This document shows, one piece after another, positions 32,558-42,737 of a stretch of 64,000 bases of DNA. Where the stretch lies: positions 5,557,919-5,621,918 of the forward strand of contig CP154954.1 in the NCBI GenBank assembly GCA_039621445.1. The letters are read 5' to 3'. Under the pieces are notes generated by a model. The model saw only the letters and a program-made list of their open reading frames with translations. It made no database searches and was not told where the DNA came from. Within the stretch, counting starts at the first letter, position 1. Each line of letters starts with the position of its first letter. Source of the DNA: Euglena gracilis. Taxonomy: Eukaryota; Euglenida; Euglenophyceae; Euglenales. The position numbers were made by a program, and so were the translations under genes.

Positions 32558-33386
32558 TGTCGGCCGCCGGCTTTCGCCGGCAGCCAAAAATTGCCAGAAA
32601 GCGCAAATTCCAAAGTCGCGGGTAACAGCCAATCAGTTAAAAAAACCCGCGACTTAAATTGGAAGCGGGTCAAATTACTTTGCGCTTTCAAATTCTGTTT
32701 TTTCACAGAACTTGAGGGGTTTTCCCCATTATTTGGCAAAGAAGAAATACATTGAATTGGATTTGATCAATCACATTGTTGAATTGGAATTGGCAGTTAC
32801 ATTGTTGGTCATTGCATTGTTGGTGGAGTCATTGAAGGCAATTTGGTATTGAAATCAAGAAGGAGAACCTACAACACCACCCTCACCGCCACTTCTATTC
32901 CCTATACCCCTCTTCCTTGCCCCAGGTTGTTTTTTTCATTACATTCAGTCACTCTCACAGATTTCAAACAGTGTGATTGCTTCTCCAGTGGGTTGGGATT
33001 CATTTCAGCTTCAGTGGGTTGGTTTGTGGGTTGGTTTGTGCAAGAGAGTGTGAGAGTGAGAAAGAGAGAAAAGTGAGATTTCAGAAAGAAAAGTTCGATT
33101 TCATTGCAAATGGCAGATTTTTCGGTGTTCACCAAATTTTCAGAAAACATTGAAAAAACGATCCTACGCGCCGGCTGGGGTTGGGGAAACCCCCTGGGTG
33201 AAAAAATGGGGGTTGGCTGGAGCCCACCAATTCCCCGAGAAAGCGCAGGCCCTGCCCCGGAAACACCCACCCCCCTGCTGTCGGTGGTTATCCAGGACGG
33301 CGAGGACCCCCCCGGGCCCTCGGCCCACCGGGACTCGCCGGTCGCGGGGGCGACCGGCGGCGCACAGGGGGTGGGGCCGGCGAACA
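32558..33386 (+). repeat. Family-B LTR1
   Basis: 829 bp, TGTCGG...CGAACA. Near the start it has a nested pair of inverted repeats (32597-32607 with 32679-32689, enclosing 32613-32623 with 32645-32655) with a CCAAT box in the inner loop. An ATG at 33104 opens a frame that runs across the LTR end to 33442. Confidence 0.9.
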
Positions 33387-33404
33387 TGGTAGCAGAGGTT
33401 GGCT
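33387..33404 (+). promoter_or_regulatory. Primer-binding site of B1
   Basis: TGGTAGCAGAGGTTGGCT follows the LTR with no spacer. Its first 11 bases differ by one from the common initiator-Met tRNA site TGGTATCAGAG. Confidence 0.8.
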
Positions 33405-33438
33405 CACTGACTTCGTCAGTGAGATTTTTTCAGATTCG

Positions 33439-35780
33439 GTGAACGTTGTTGCAGAGATTTGTTCCGCTGCCTCTGCCAGCAGAATCAGTGCAAAGTTTTC
33501 AGATTCGGCTGACATCGCAAGTAAAGGTTGTTTCACTGACCCAGTCAGTGAAAATTTTTCAGAGACGGTCGACACGGTCACAGAGATTTGTTCTGGTGGC
33601 TGTGCCAGCAGAATGGTACACGAGGTCAATTTCATCAACCCTGTGGTCTGTGAATTTTCAGAAGAATCTGCAGAAATCTGCTCGTTTCCCAGTCAATCTG
33701 TCCGAATTTCAGATTGTGATGAAAATTTTCTGAGATCTGTGGCAGAAAGCTGTTTTCAGAACGAAAAGGAAACTGAATTTTCTGCAGCCCAGTTTTCAGA
33801 ACCTGTGGCATCATTGCAAATCATGATGGAATCTGTGGCAGAAAACAATTTTCAGGCTGCAGAAACTTTATCGTCTTCAGAATTTTCAGAAACGACACAG
33901 GAATCAGAATCTGATTCTGATTCGGAGAGGGGGTTAATAACATGCATCAGGCCTGTCACGGTGGCAGGGCCAGAAAATTTACAGCTGATTCCACTGCATG
34001 GCAGTGACGACGAATCAGACCCCCCAGCTTACAAAAGCGAATCAGAGGAAGAAAAATGAGCTGAAAACGCCATAATTCAGGAAATGGTTATACAGAGAAT
34101 GAAAGCTGCTGGCATGTGGCCAGTACATTTTTCAGGTTTTCAGCAAATTTCTGTGTCATCAGGAGACAGCAGCCCAGGGCCAGAACAAAAAATTTTGTGT
34201 TTAACAGCCCAGCCAGAACCATTGCCGTTAACACAGAGTTCAGAACCGCAGTCAGCACAGCCAGCTGCAGCCCAGCTGCAGGTTTTTCAGCCAGCCCAGC
34301 AGTTTTCGGCTGGGTCATCTGTTTCAGCAATCATGGGGCCAGCCCAGACGACTCCACAAGTTTTTCAGCCAGCCCAGCAGTTTTCGGCTGAGTCATCTGT
34401 TCCAGCAATCATGGGACCAGCCCAGATGCATGGGCAGGTTTTTCAGCCAGCGTTAACAGTGTCTTCAAACACAGGCCCAGCCCAGATTTTTCAGCCAATT
34501 CAGCCAGATTTTCCACAGACCCAGCCAATAAATTTACAGCCAAACACCAGTTTTTCTGCAGAAACTGGGTCCGAAAATGCTGAAAATCAGCATGATGTGG
34601 AAATGGAATCGGGCTATGGCCAATCTGACGATGATTGGAACAACTGGGGTGAAGAAATCAGTTGCAAAATTGAATGTTTACATGGCAGACTTTTGGTGCA
34701 GGAAGGAAAAAATCCTGAAAAAACGGCTGAAAATCTGGTGGGGGAGGCAGAAAACAGGCTAAATCAGGCATTGGCCATGTCACAGGGGCAGACATTGAAT
34801 CTGGTCAATGAGGCATTGGGCATGCATGATGGGCGAATGGCTGATCACATTGCCATGGTGAAACGTGAAATTCAGGCTGAACTGAGTGCAACTGTAAACG
34901 ACTTGCTTTTGCAGTTTCAGCAAAATGGTGAAATGGTGCAAAATCTGGCCCAATGCCAAAGGCATTTGTTGAGTGTGGAAATGGAACGGCAGTTTGCTGA
35001 AAAAGTGAAGAAAGTGGAGGATGGAGTAAACACGTTTTTTGAGGCCAAGGTTGAGGGGTTGAGAAAAAATGAGAGGGATTTTTCTCAGAAACTGTCGATT
35101 TTGGAAAAATCTGTGGGGGAGATGCACGTGGTGGTGCAACAAGTGGGGGAGAAGGAAAAACAGCAGGAAATTGCTGTTAATCAGGTCAAATCTGCAGTCG
35201 GTGAGCTAAGCTCTGGTCTGGAGGGACGCTTTGGGATCATTTTTCAGCAATGTAAAAGTTTGGGGGAGACTGAGTGTGCCAAATTTCAGGCGCAGGCTGA
35301 GAAATTGAAGGAATTTTCACAGTCCCTGGAGCGAGAGAGCAAAGCTCTGAATGATCGTTTGGGGAGGTTGGAGAATTTTCTGGGTCGGAAAGATTTTCCC
35401 ATTGAGAAAGTCTGTGACCTGATTAACAAGAGCGAGGAAACAATTCGGTTGGAGGTGCAAAGGGAGTTCGGGTTGCAAACGAGAAAGAATCTGGAGGTCA
35501 TTATCAGTGAAATGTTGCAGGAAAGGTTGAGGCTGAGTGAAAGGGAGGGGCAGTTTGAAAAAGTTCGGGCTGAAATGGAAAATTCGATGAAACAGCAGGT
35601 TGGAGTTTTACTGCAACAGCAGTCCAGTGAACTTTTTAAAGAACAGCAGGAGCAGAAAAAATTGCGACAAAAGCTGGATTTATTTCAGGCTGAGATTTGG
35701 TGATGAAAAATCAGCAAGCTGAATCTGCCAAATCTGCGACAGTGGATCTGACAAAGGAAACGAGAGAAAAATCAGCTTGA
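33439..35780 (+). pseudogene. B1 gag N-terminal half: Ser/Phe-rich, PAQ repeats, coiled coil
   Basis: Homologous to the 830-codon frame 44588-47080. The first 200 residues are rich in FS/SE and acidic. Two 26-residue repeats follow (34282 and 34360; FQPAQQFSAGSSVSAIMGPA type). Then comes a long helical, Leu/Glu/Gln-rich stretch with coiled-coil character. It is interrupted by a TGA at 34057-34059 (GGA in B2), a one-base loss near 35694, and a TGA at 35778-35780 (GGA in B2). No ATG lies near the start; the frame opens just downstream of the primer site. Confidence 0.75.
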
Positions 35781-37268
35781 AACCTAGAAATCGAAGAGTT
35801 TGATCTTTTTGGTTACAACGATTTACCTGTGATCGAGAAAAATCCGGTTGAAATTGAAGGCTATGAATACGCTGAACCAGGGTCACATGCGACACATGTC
35901 AGGCAGGTTTGTGCACGACCTGTGGGGGCAGTGCCTGCAGGTGCAGGGCTGGTTCCATCAAATGCAGTGGCAACACATCAATTGATGAAAAACCTGGTGG
36001 CTCCAAATTTTTCTGGACAGCCAAAAGACTGGTCGTCCTTTGTGCGGGATTGGGATCAATATTTCAGGACGTTGGTTATTTTGCTAAATGGACATATGTC
36101 TGATTCACTCAAGCTTCAGCTTTTTGCAATGACGCTGGACGACACAAATAAAAAGGAATTGCAATTCCGACTGGAATTGAACGGAAAAACATCTTTCGAG
36201 GAGGAATTTGACAGGCTTGAAGGAAAATATGCTGGAACTCAATCCGAGTGTGCCAGAAAAAAATGGTATGATGTGAACCTCGTGAACCAAGGGAAAATTA
36301 CCGTACAGGAATGGCGAGATTTTGTCATAAATTTCAGAATAGCCTGGAGACAGGTGAAAAGCGCCACTGACGATGAGGCAGAAAGACTGGTCAAGGGAAA
36401 ACTGCCAAATTTCATTTTGCATTGGGTCGCCGATGAGGAGGAAAGGAAATCAACGTGTGGACCGAAAGTCAAAATGTACCCTGGAGTGCCTGCAACCGAG
36501 GAAAACATTATTTGTGCTGTGGAACGTGTCACTGGGGAAAAGCCCTGCAAGGTTTCGAAAGTTTCACCGCTGGAGTTCGAAGTCTTTTTGCCCAACACTA
36601 CGATTTGCGACAAACTGAAAGAGGTCAGTGGGAAACCAATCACAGGCACGGATAAAAGGATCAAAATTGTGGAGGAACAGCCAAAAATGGGAGTTGAAGA
36701 AATTTTCCGTTTTGTTGAGCGAAAATTGTCTTCCAGGGATTCTCAAGACATGATACACAGTTCCAGGGAGCCAAATGCATTTGGAAACCGGAGGGCCAGG
36801 TCTGCTAAGGCAGATCGGGCCAAGGGGTCCAGGACACCCTCCCCAACACGGTCAGCCAAGGGGGGCGAAACGGTGGCAAAACCGTCCGTTGGAAAATCAG
36901 ATTCACAGGTGGCAGCTCCTGCGACCAATGCAAACGTGAACCCCCCCGTGCAAAATCCAGTGCCAGTGGTTCGATCACAGTCATTGCCACCCCCCCAGCA
37001 ATCGCAATTTGGCCATGGGGGGGGATGGAGAAATGATTCTGGGAGGAATTCCAATGCCAATGCCAATTTTCAAGGAAATCAGTGGTGGAACTCAAATCAA
37101 CGGAATTTTGATTCACAGTCTGGTGGTGGCAAAGGCAAAGGCAAAGGCAAGGGCAAAGGAAACAATTCTTGGGGGAAAGGAAACAATGGAAATGACTGGT
37201 CTAGGGGAAAGGGCCAGGATGGTGGAAAAGGCAAAGAAAAAGGAAGGGGGAAAGGAAACCGATGCTAG
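35781..37268 (+). CDS. B1 gag core
   Basis: About 495 codons. The Gag core includes NFSGQPKDWSSFVRDWDQYF, a helix-rich region and RDFVINFRIAWRQVK. The C-terminus is Ser/Arg/Pro-rich, then Gln/Asn/Gly-rich, ending in a GKGKGKGKGKG run and GNRC before TAG. No CCHC zinc knuckle is present, so RNA binding may be carried by the basic Lys/Gly tail (inference). It is in phase with the coiled-coil frame upstream and with pol downstream, suggesting one long Gag polyprotein with readthrough of the TAG into pol. Confidence 0.8.
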   Translation, partial: NLEIEEFDLFGYNDLPVIEKNPVEIEGYEYAEPGSHATHVRQVCARPVGAVPAGAGLVPSNAVATHQLMKNLVAPNFSGQPKDWSSFVRDWDQYFRTLVILLNGHMSDSLKLQLFAMTLDDTNKKELQFRLELNGKTSFEEEFDRLEGKYAGTQSECARKKWYDVNLVNQGKITVQEWRDFVINFRIAWRQVKSATDDEAERLVKGKLPNFILHWVADEEERKSTCGPKVKMYPGVPATEENIICAVERVTGEKPCKVSKVSPLEFEVFLPNTTICDKLKEVSGKPITGTDKRIKIVEEQPKMGVEEIFRFVERKLSSRDSQDMIHSSREPNAFGNRRARSAKADRAKGSRTPSPTRSAKGGETVAKPSVGKSDSQVAAPATNANVNPPVQNPVPVVRSQSLPPPQQSQFGHGGGWRNDSGRNSNANANFQGNQWWNSNQRNFDSQSGGGKGKGKGKGKGNNSWGKGNNGNDWSRGKGQDGGKGKEKGRGKGNRC

Positions 37269-37312
37269 GACAGCCGGGGTGGACCGTTGGGGGCGGGAGC
37301 CGCCCCGGGGTC
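37266..37312 (+). promoter_or_regulatory. Candidate UAG readthrough site, gag-pol junction of B1
   Basis: UAG-G stop at 37266-37268 with pol in the same frame. A GC-rich hairpin follows: 37290-37296 pairs perfectly with 37100-series bases 37300-37306 around a 3-nt loop, extended by GACC 37282-37285 with GGTC 37309-37312. The stop and core hairpin are conserved in B2 (stop 48578-48580). Confidence 0.5.
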
Positions 37313-39026
37313 GCATACCCAGCCCCACACAAAGACATACGCAAATCCCAGGTGGCATGAAAAATCTCGTGTGAGTGAAAACACGATGAAAAATCTGCCA
37401 TCCCAGGAGACCTTTGCGCAAGGTGTGTCCAGTGTGTCGGGTGCGTGTGTGCGTGACGTGCAAATCTGTGATTCAGCCCAAATCTGTAAAAAAACAGACC
37501 TCATAAGAGGTCGTGCACAGCCTTCCGTAAAGAAAAGAGCTTTAGACCTTTTTTGCAGTAAAGGCTCGGTTGGGGATTGCCTGAGAGAGCAGGGGTTTAA
37601 GGTTGTGTCAGTGGACATAAACCCCAGATTTAACCCAACCCACTGTGCAAATATTTTGGAGTGGAGATATTGGAGGTACCCCCCCGGATATTTTCAGATC
37701 ATCGCTGCGGGGGTGCCCTGTACAGAATACAGCTTGGCCAAAACATTGGGAGTCAGAAATTTGGAGGGGGCAGATCGGCTGTTCAAAAAAACTTTGGAGA
37801 TTGTGGAATATTTCAAGCCAAAATTGTGGTGGATTGAAAATCCCCGTCATGGACTTTTGCGGAAAAGACCCTGTGTTCAAAATCTGACTTTTGTCGATGT
37901 TGACTATTGTCAGTTTTCAGATTGGGGATATCAAAAGCCCACCCGAATCTGGGGGAGCGAAAATCTGAGCAAGCTACAAAACAAACTTTGTGATGGCCAG
38001 ACCTGCCCGAATTTGATTCCTGGGGGGAGGAGTCACCGAGAAAAGTTGGGAGGATATGGAATGACAGTTGGCACCCAGAAAAAATGGAGGATGCCCAAAC
38101 AACTGGTGGAGTATTTGTTAACCGTGTTGGAACGAAAAAGCGGATATCGTAGGGAGGATTATGCTGTTAGGAAAGTTTGTATGGAGGAAATTGAGAAGGA
38201 ATTTCGGGTTAAGGCGGAACGGGATTGTTTTGCAACCAGCCAAAATACCAGGTGTGAAAAGTTTTACGGGGAGGATGATGATGCCATGAAAAAGGATTGG
38301 GGGGCGGAGGAAACGTTGTGGATGAACCCCCCCTGGACTTTGTGGCCTGAGGTGGCTGAAAAATTGCAAAATTCCAATTGTCGGGCGATTTGTATTTGCC
38401 CAGACTGGAATAGGAGGTGGGTGAAAAATCTGGTGGCTATGGCTGTCAAAAAGATTTATTTTCCCAAGGGGACAAAGTTGTTTGAGGCTGATGGGAGGAT
38501 TTTGAGGGGTACCCGTTGGGGGGTGTGGGCCTTGTTGATCGATAGAAGGCAACCCTCCCAGGGGGGGGCAACCCCAGGGAAGAAAAAATTGGTTCGGCTG
38601 AAAAAAAGAATGTTGAGGGGGACAAAAACTCGGGGAGGAGCAAAGAAACTCGGGGAGGACAGACAACTACTGGTGAAAACCCAGATTAGGTTGGCAAATG
38701 GGGAGGAAAAAACGGCCAGAATTTTGATTGACACGGGGGCGGAGGCAAACCTCATTCGACAAGGGTTGATAGGGGACCACCTAATGTATCCTGCTAAGGA
38801 CCCGTTAAGGTTTGAAACTGCCAATGGGCAAACTTTGGCGGGGGGGAGCAGATGTGCTAAGGTGAAAATGATCCTTCAACAAAATTGGAATGAGGAAAGG
38901 GAAATTGAGTGTGTGGAATATGAGGTTGAATTTTATGAGGCAAATGTCAAAGTTGATGCCATTCTTTCTTATCCATGGTTGGCGGAGGCAAAACTGGGAT
39001 TTTTCCACACCACAAGGCGTTGGTAA
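37269..39026 (+). pseudogene. B1 pol part 1: C5-MTase-like, adenine-MTase-like, protease
   Basis: Counting from 37287, residues 86-275 are cytosine-C5-methyltransferase-like: motif I DLFCSKGSVGD (the third position is Ser in this copy and Gly in B2), VVSVDINPRF, motif IV AGVPCTEYS with Cys145 as candidate nucleophile, WWIENPRHGLL with ENP for ENV, and GYQKPTRIW. No separate target-recognition domain is obvious. Residues 308-420 are Dam/DIRS-type: RDCFATSQNTRC and LWMNPPW, then FPKGTKLF. The protease starts with LIDTGAEANLI (Asp482). A one-base loss at about 38998 ends the frame in the protease; a one-base gain near 39315 restores phase for the RT. Confidence 0.85.
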
Positions 39027-39287
39027 AAGACAGCCCCGACCTGATTTTTTTGCGGGGTGTTGAAAGACGGAGGGGTCCGCAAAAATTCAGGGATGACACA
39101 AATTTTTCAGTGGACAACGTGACTGTGGCAGACGGGTCTTCGTTTGGGTTGCAAAAACTTGGTCTTTGTTTGCCATTGGAAGGGTTGGACCAGGAATTGC
39201 AATTTTTGAGTGATGAGGACCTGGGGGAGGTTGCCACAAATTTGGAGGGGAGTGACCCCCCAGTGCAAGTTATCAACCGAATGATAA

Positions 39288-42200
39288 TTGCAAGGGAGGG
39301 GGAGGACAAAAAAAGAGGATGAACGGGTGGTTAAGTTGAGGGAACAAGTTTTGGAAGATTACCGGGGGACGGTATTTCGGTCATCGCCATTTCCAGACCC
39401 CCCCGAAAGAGGACAATATGGTTATGCATACATACCTTTGAAGGAGGGGGCAAAGCCAACCAGACAGAAGCCTTTTTTCATGCACGGTGAGCGGAAAGAG
39501 GCACTTGAGAAAATCACACAAGATTGGCTCGACAAAAAATACATTGAGCCAGCCACAGCCAAAAATTCTGAATGGCTGTCCCAGACTTTTCCAGTTCCAA
39601 AAAAATCCAACGATTTTCCTTGGAGGGGGGTGGTGGACCTCAGGGGCCCAAACAGCCAAACAAGGCGATGCAACTACCCCCTACCCAAAATTGAAGACAT
39701 TTTGGTCAAACATGGTGCAAACCAAATGTTTTCAATCATCGATTTGAAGCAAGCTTTCCACCAACAACCCCTACACCCAGAAAGTCGACCCATAACGTGT
39801 TGTTTTACCCCCAAAGGCATTTTTCAGTGGAGGGTGAACGTAATGGGTTTGACAAATGCCCCCCAGCAATTTCAGCAAATGATCGATGACCGTTTGACAC
39901 CAGTAAGGGACATCGCCACAGGGTACATAGACGACATACTGGTGGGGACAACAGTCGGGGAAGGGGAGGACCTGGTGGGGGCACACGAAAAAGATTTGAG
40001 GAGGGTGTTGGAAGTGCTCAAAACAGAACTTTTGGTGGCTGATGAATTCAAAGCCAAACTTTTTGTGGAGGAGGTTGAATTTTGTGGCCAAATTTTAGGA
40101 AACGGGACTAGGAGGCCTGCACCGGGTAAGTTACGAGCGATCGAAAAGTGGGAGGTTCCAAAAACAATTACGGCTTTGAGAGCCTTTTTGGGATTCACAA
40201 ATTATTACAATGCATACATTCACATGTATGCGGAAGTAGCTGCCCGGTTGCAAGACAAATTGAAAGTCCCCAGGGAGGTGGGAAAGAAAGGAAGTCGAAA
40301 ACCTGTGGAATTTGATGGGGAGGATTTAAAAGCTTTTGAGGAGCTGAAAAAAAGGTTGTGTTCGGGCCTAATGTTGCAACGGGTAGACCCAGATAAACCC
40401 TTTGTGCTAAGGGTTGATGCCAGTGGGTACGCCGTTGGGGCAACGTTAGAGCAAATGAAGGAGGGGGGAGGAAGACCCACAGCCCAGGATGTGATTGAGA
40501 AAAAAACTGTGCCAGTGGCTTTTATGTCTCGAAAATTGACCGAGGGGCAAAGAAAATGGACCCCCAGGGAGTTGGAGACGTACGCCATAATTTTGGCACT
40601 ACAAAAATGGGAGAGTTGGATTGGATTGCAACCCGTTTTGGTTTTAACCGACCACCAAAGTTTGGAGTCTTGGACAAGGGAAGTCCTAGACACCCCCAGT
40701 GGTCCGGTTGGGAGGAGGGCGAGATGGCATCAAATTTTCTCCAAGTATGATTTGACGGTGGGATATATCCCGGGTAAAGAAAACACCATAGCCGATATCC
40801 TTAGTCGGTGGGCATACCCAGCTTCACAGGCCCTAAGGGACATAAGTAAGCACGGGTCAGCCGAAGACAAGGATGAAATGGAAAATTTTATCCGGGAGGA
40901 AAAAGAAGAGGAAAAACAGTGTTTGGAGATAAGAATCAAAAACCAGCCCAATTTACGTAATGCCTGGATACGGGGGGTGAACACCCGTAGTGGCAAAAAC
41001 GTAACACCTGAGGAGGAAAAAGGAGAGTGCACAAGGAGGGGAACCGAGGGTGGGGTAGACCCAGGAGGAAAAGACACCCCTGTGGACACCCACTCACAAG
41101 GGCCCAGGAAAGAAAAGAAACGAGTTCATTTTTGGGATGAGAAAGTGGGGGGGGAGACGACCCCTGTCCCGGAGACGGCTGAAAGTTCGAGGGGGGACAC
41201 TCGTATGGAAGTGGGGGACGCCCTGCCAAGTACGACCCCTAAGGATATTAAGCCCGTATGGGAGCGTGATTGGGGGGAAGCATATTCCCGATGCCCCACA
41301 TGGAAAGAAAAATGGGTAGCTACCAAAGGCGATTCAATTTGGCCAAAGGGTTTCAAAGTGCTAAATGGCCAATTGTTTTTCGAGGAAAAGTTGTGTGTGC
41401 CTGAAAGTTTTCAACACTTGGTGATTCAAGAAATTCACGAGTTTTTGGGGCACGTTGGCCCTGAAAAAGTTTGGAAACACATGGCAATCCGTTTTGTTTG
41501 GGCTGATGAAAAGGCTGCAAAGCAACTCAACCAAAATTGCAGCAAAAATTGTTCCACATGCCAAGCGAGTGTGAGGGGGGAGAGTTTGAAAGGACCGATC
41601 GAGTCCACACCCATACCCCCTGCACTAATGACAAGTGTTGCCATCGATTTGTTTCGAATGCCAAGGGTTTTACACGACGGGGGGGAGTATGACACCCTAG
41701 CCCTTTGTGTGGATAGGCATTCGGGTTGGATTGTGGGGGTTGCATGCAAGGACAAGGGATTAACCGGTGCCAAGTTGGCTAAGGAAATGGTGAAAAATCA
41801 GTGGAGGCCTTTTGGGGTTCCCTCGGTCATCTCAAGTGACCAAGGGAGCCATTTCACAAGCACTTGGTGGAAAAACATGTGTGCACTTTTGGGGATTAGA
41901 CAAGCGTATTCCCAAGCGTACCACCACCAAGCAAACGGGAGGGTTGAGAGAGCCGGACAACAGGTAATGGAGGTGTTGAGAAAATTGTACGTGGAGGAAA
42001 AAATTAATTGGGTTGAAGCTTTACCCCAAGTTTTGGACCGAATTCATGACGTAAAGGGGGAAAGCGGATTGAGCCCATATGAAATTGTGACTGGAAGGGA
42101 AAGACCATTAGCAGGGGTACCCTACCAACCGCCCAAAGAATGTGAGGATTCGGTGGAATTTTTCCGAAGGATGCAAGACCTTGATGGGAGGGTGGCTAGG

Positions 42201-42737
42201 ATACTCAACAAAAAGCATGAGGGGGAGATGGCAAGGATAAATAAGGGGAGGAAAGAAATGGAACCCCTAAAGGTGGGTACGACGGTTTGGTATAGGAGAC
42301 CCGAGGGGTCGGGTGAGAAGCTTGACTCTAGGTGGGTGGGACCTGGGGTCGTGAAGGGTAGAGAGGGGGAACGAAGTTATGTAATCGAAATGAAACCTGG
42401 GGTGGAGACAAAGGCTCATAGGAGTTTTTTGAAGGAGTATCGGGAACCCCAAGTTGAAGGTAAGGGGGTGCCTCTTTTTTATTATAAACGAACCGAAAAA
42501 GAAGAAGAGGCATTACCTGATGAGTGGGAGGTGGAGAAAATTCTAAGGCATCGGAAAGGAAAAGATGGAAAGTGGGAATTTTTAACCAAGTGGGTCGGAT
42601 ATGAGGACGGGGAGGAGACCTGGGAACCGGCTGGAAATTTTATTCACAGATTCAGTGGGGAGTTTGTAAAGTATTGTTGTGAGAAGAAAGTGAAAATGGA
42701 CATAATGTCCGAACTAAAAATTGATGGTGGGCCGTAG
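39288..42737 (+). CDS. B1 pol part 2: RT, RNase H, integrase, chromodomain
   Basis: 1149 codons without a stop. RT has IDLKQAFHQQPL and YIDDILVG (residues 213-216). RNase H has VDASGYAVGATLEQ (Asp377), RELETYAIILALQKW, LTDHQSLESW and IADILSRWAY. A hydrophilic tether precedes the integrase zinc region (HEFLGHVGPEK and NCSTCQ). The triad is AIDLF, SSDQGSHF and GRVERAGQQ. A GPY-like region and a chromodomain end the protein (WEVEKILRHRKGKDG, FLTKWVGYEDGEETWEP). All catalytic residues are present. It is in the same frame as 37287-39026, apart from the shifted window 38998-39315. Confidence 0.92.
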   Translation: MQGRGRTKKEDERVVKLREQVLEDYRGTVFRSSPFPDPPERGQYGYAYIPLKEGAKPTRQKPFFMHGERKEALEKITQDWLDKKYIEPATAKNSEWLSQTFPVPKKSNDFPWRGVVDLRGPNSQTRRCNYPLPKIEDILVKHGANQMFSIIDLKQAFHQQPLHPESRPITCCFTPKGIFQWRVNVMGLTNAPQQFQQMIDDRLTPVRDIATGYIDDILVGTTVGEGEDLVGAHEKDLRRVLEVLKTELLVADEFKAKLFVEEVEFCGQILGNGTRRPAPGKLRAIEKWEVPKTITALRAFLGFTNYYNAYIHMYAEVAARLQDKLKVPREVGKKGSRKPVEFDGEDLKAFEELKKRLCSGLMLQRVDPDKPFVLRVDASGYAVGATLEQMKEGGGRPTAQDVIEKKTVPVAFMSRKLTEGQRKWTPRELETYAIILALQKWESWIGLQPVLVLTDHQSLESWTREVLDTPSGPVGRRARWHQIFSKYDLTVGYIPGKENTIADILSRWAYPASQALRDISKHGSAEDKDEMENFIREEKEEEKQCLEIRIKNQPNLRNAWIRGVNTRSGKNVTPEEEKGECTRRGTEGGVDPGGKDTPVDTHSQGPRKEKKRVHFWDEKVGGETTPVPETAESSRGDTRMEVGDALPSTTPKDIKPVWERDWGEAYSRCPTWKEKWVATKGDSIWPKGFKVLNGQLFFEEKLCVPESFQHLVIQEIHEFLGHVGPEKVWKHMAIRFVWADEKAAKQLNQNCSKNCSTCQASVRGESLKGPIESTPIPPALMTSVAIDLFRMPRVLHDGGEYDTLALCVDRHSGWIVGVACKDKGLTGAKLAKEMVKNQWRPFGVPSVISSDQGSHFTSTWWKNMCALLGIRQAYSQAYHHQANGRVERAGQQVMEVLRKLYVEEKINWVEALPQVLDRIHDVKGESGLSPYEIVTGRERPLAGVPYQPPKECEDSVEFFRRMQDLDGRVARILNKKHEGEMARINKGRKEMEPLKVGTTVWYRRPEGSGEKLDSRWVGPGVVKGREGERSYVIEMKPGVETKAHRSFLKEYREPQVEGKGVPLFYYKRTEKEEEALPDEWEVEKILRHRKGKDGKWEFLTKWVGYEDGEETWEPAGNFIHRFSGEFVKYCCEKKVKMDIMSELKIDGGP

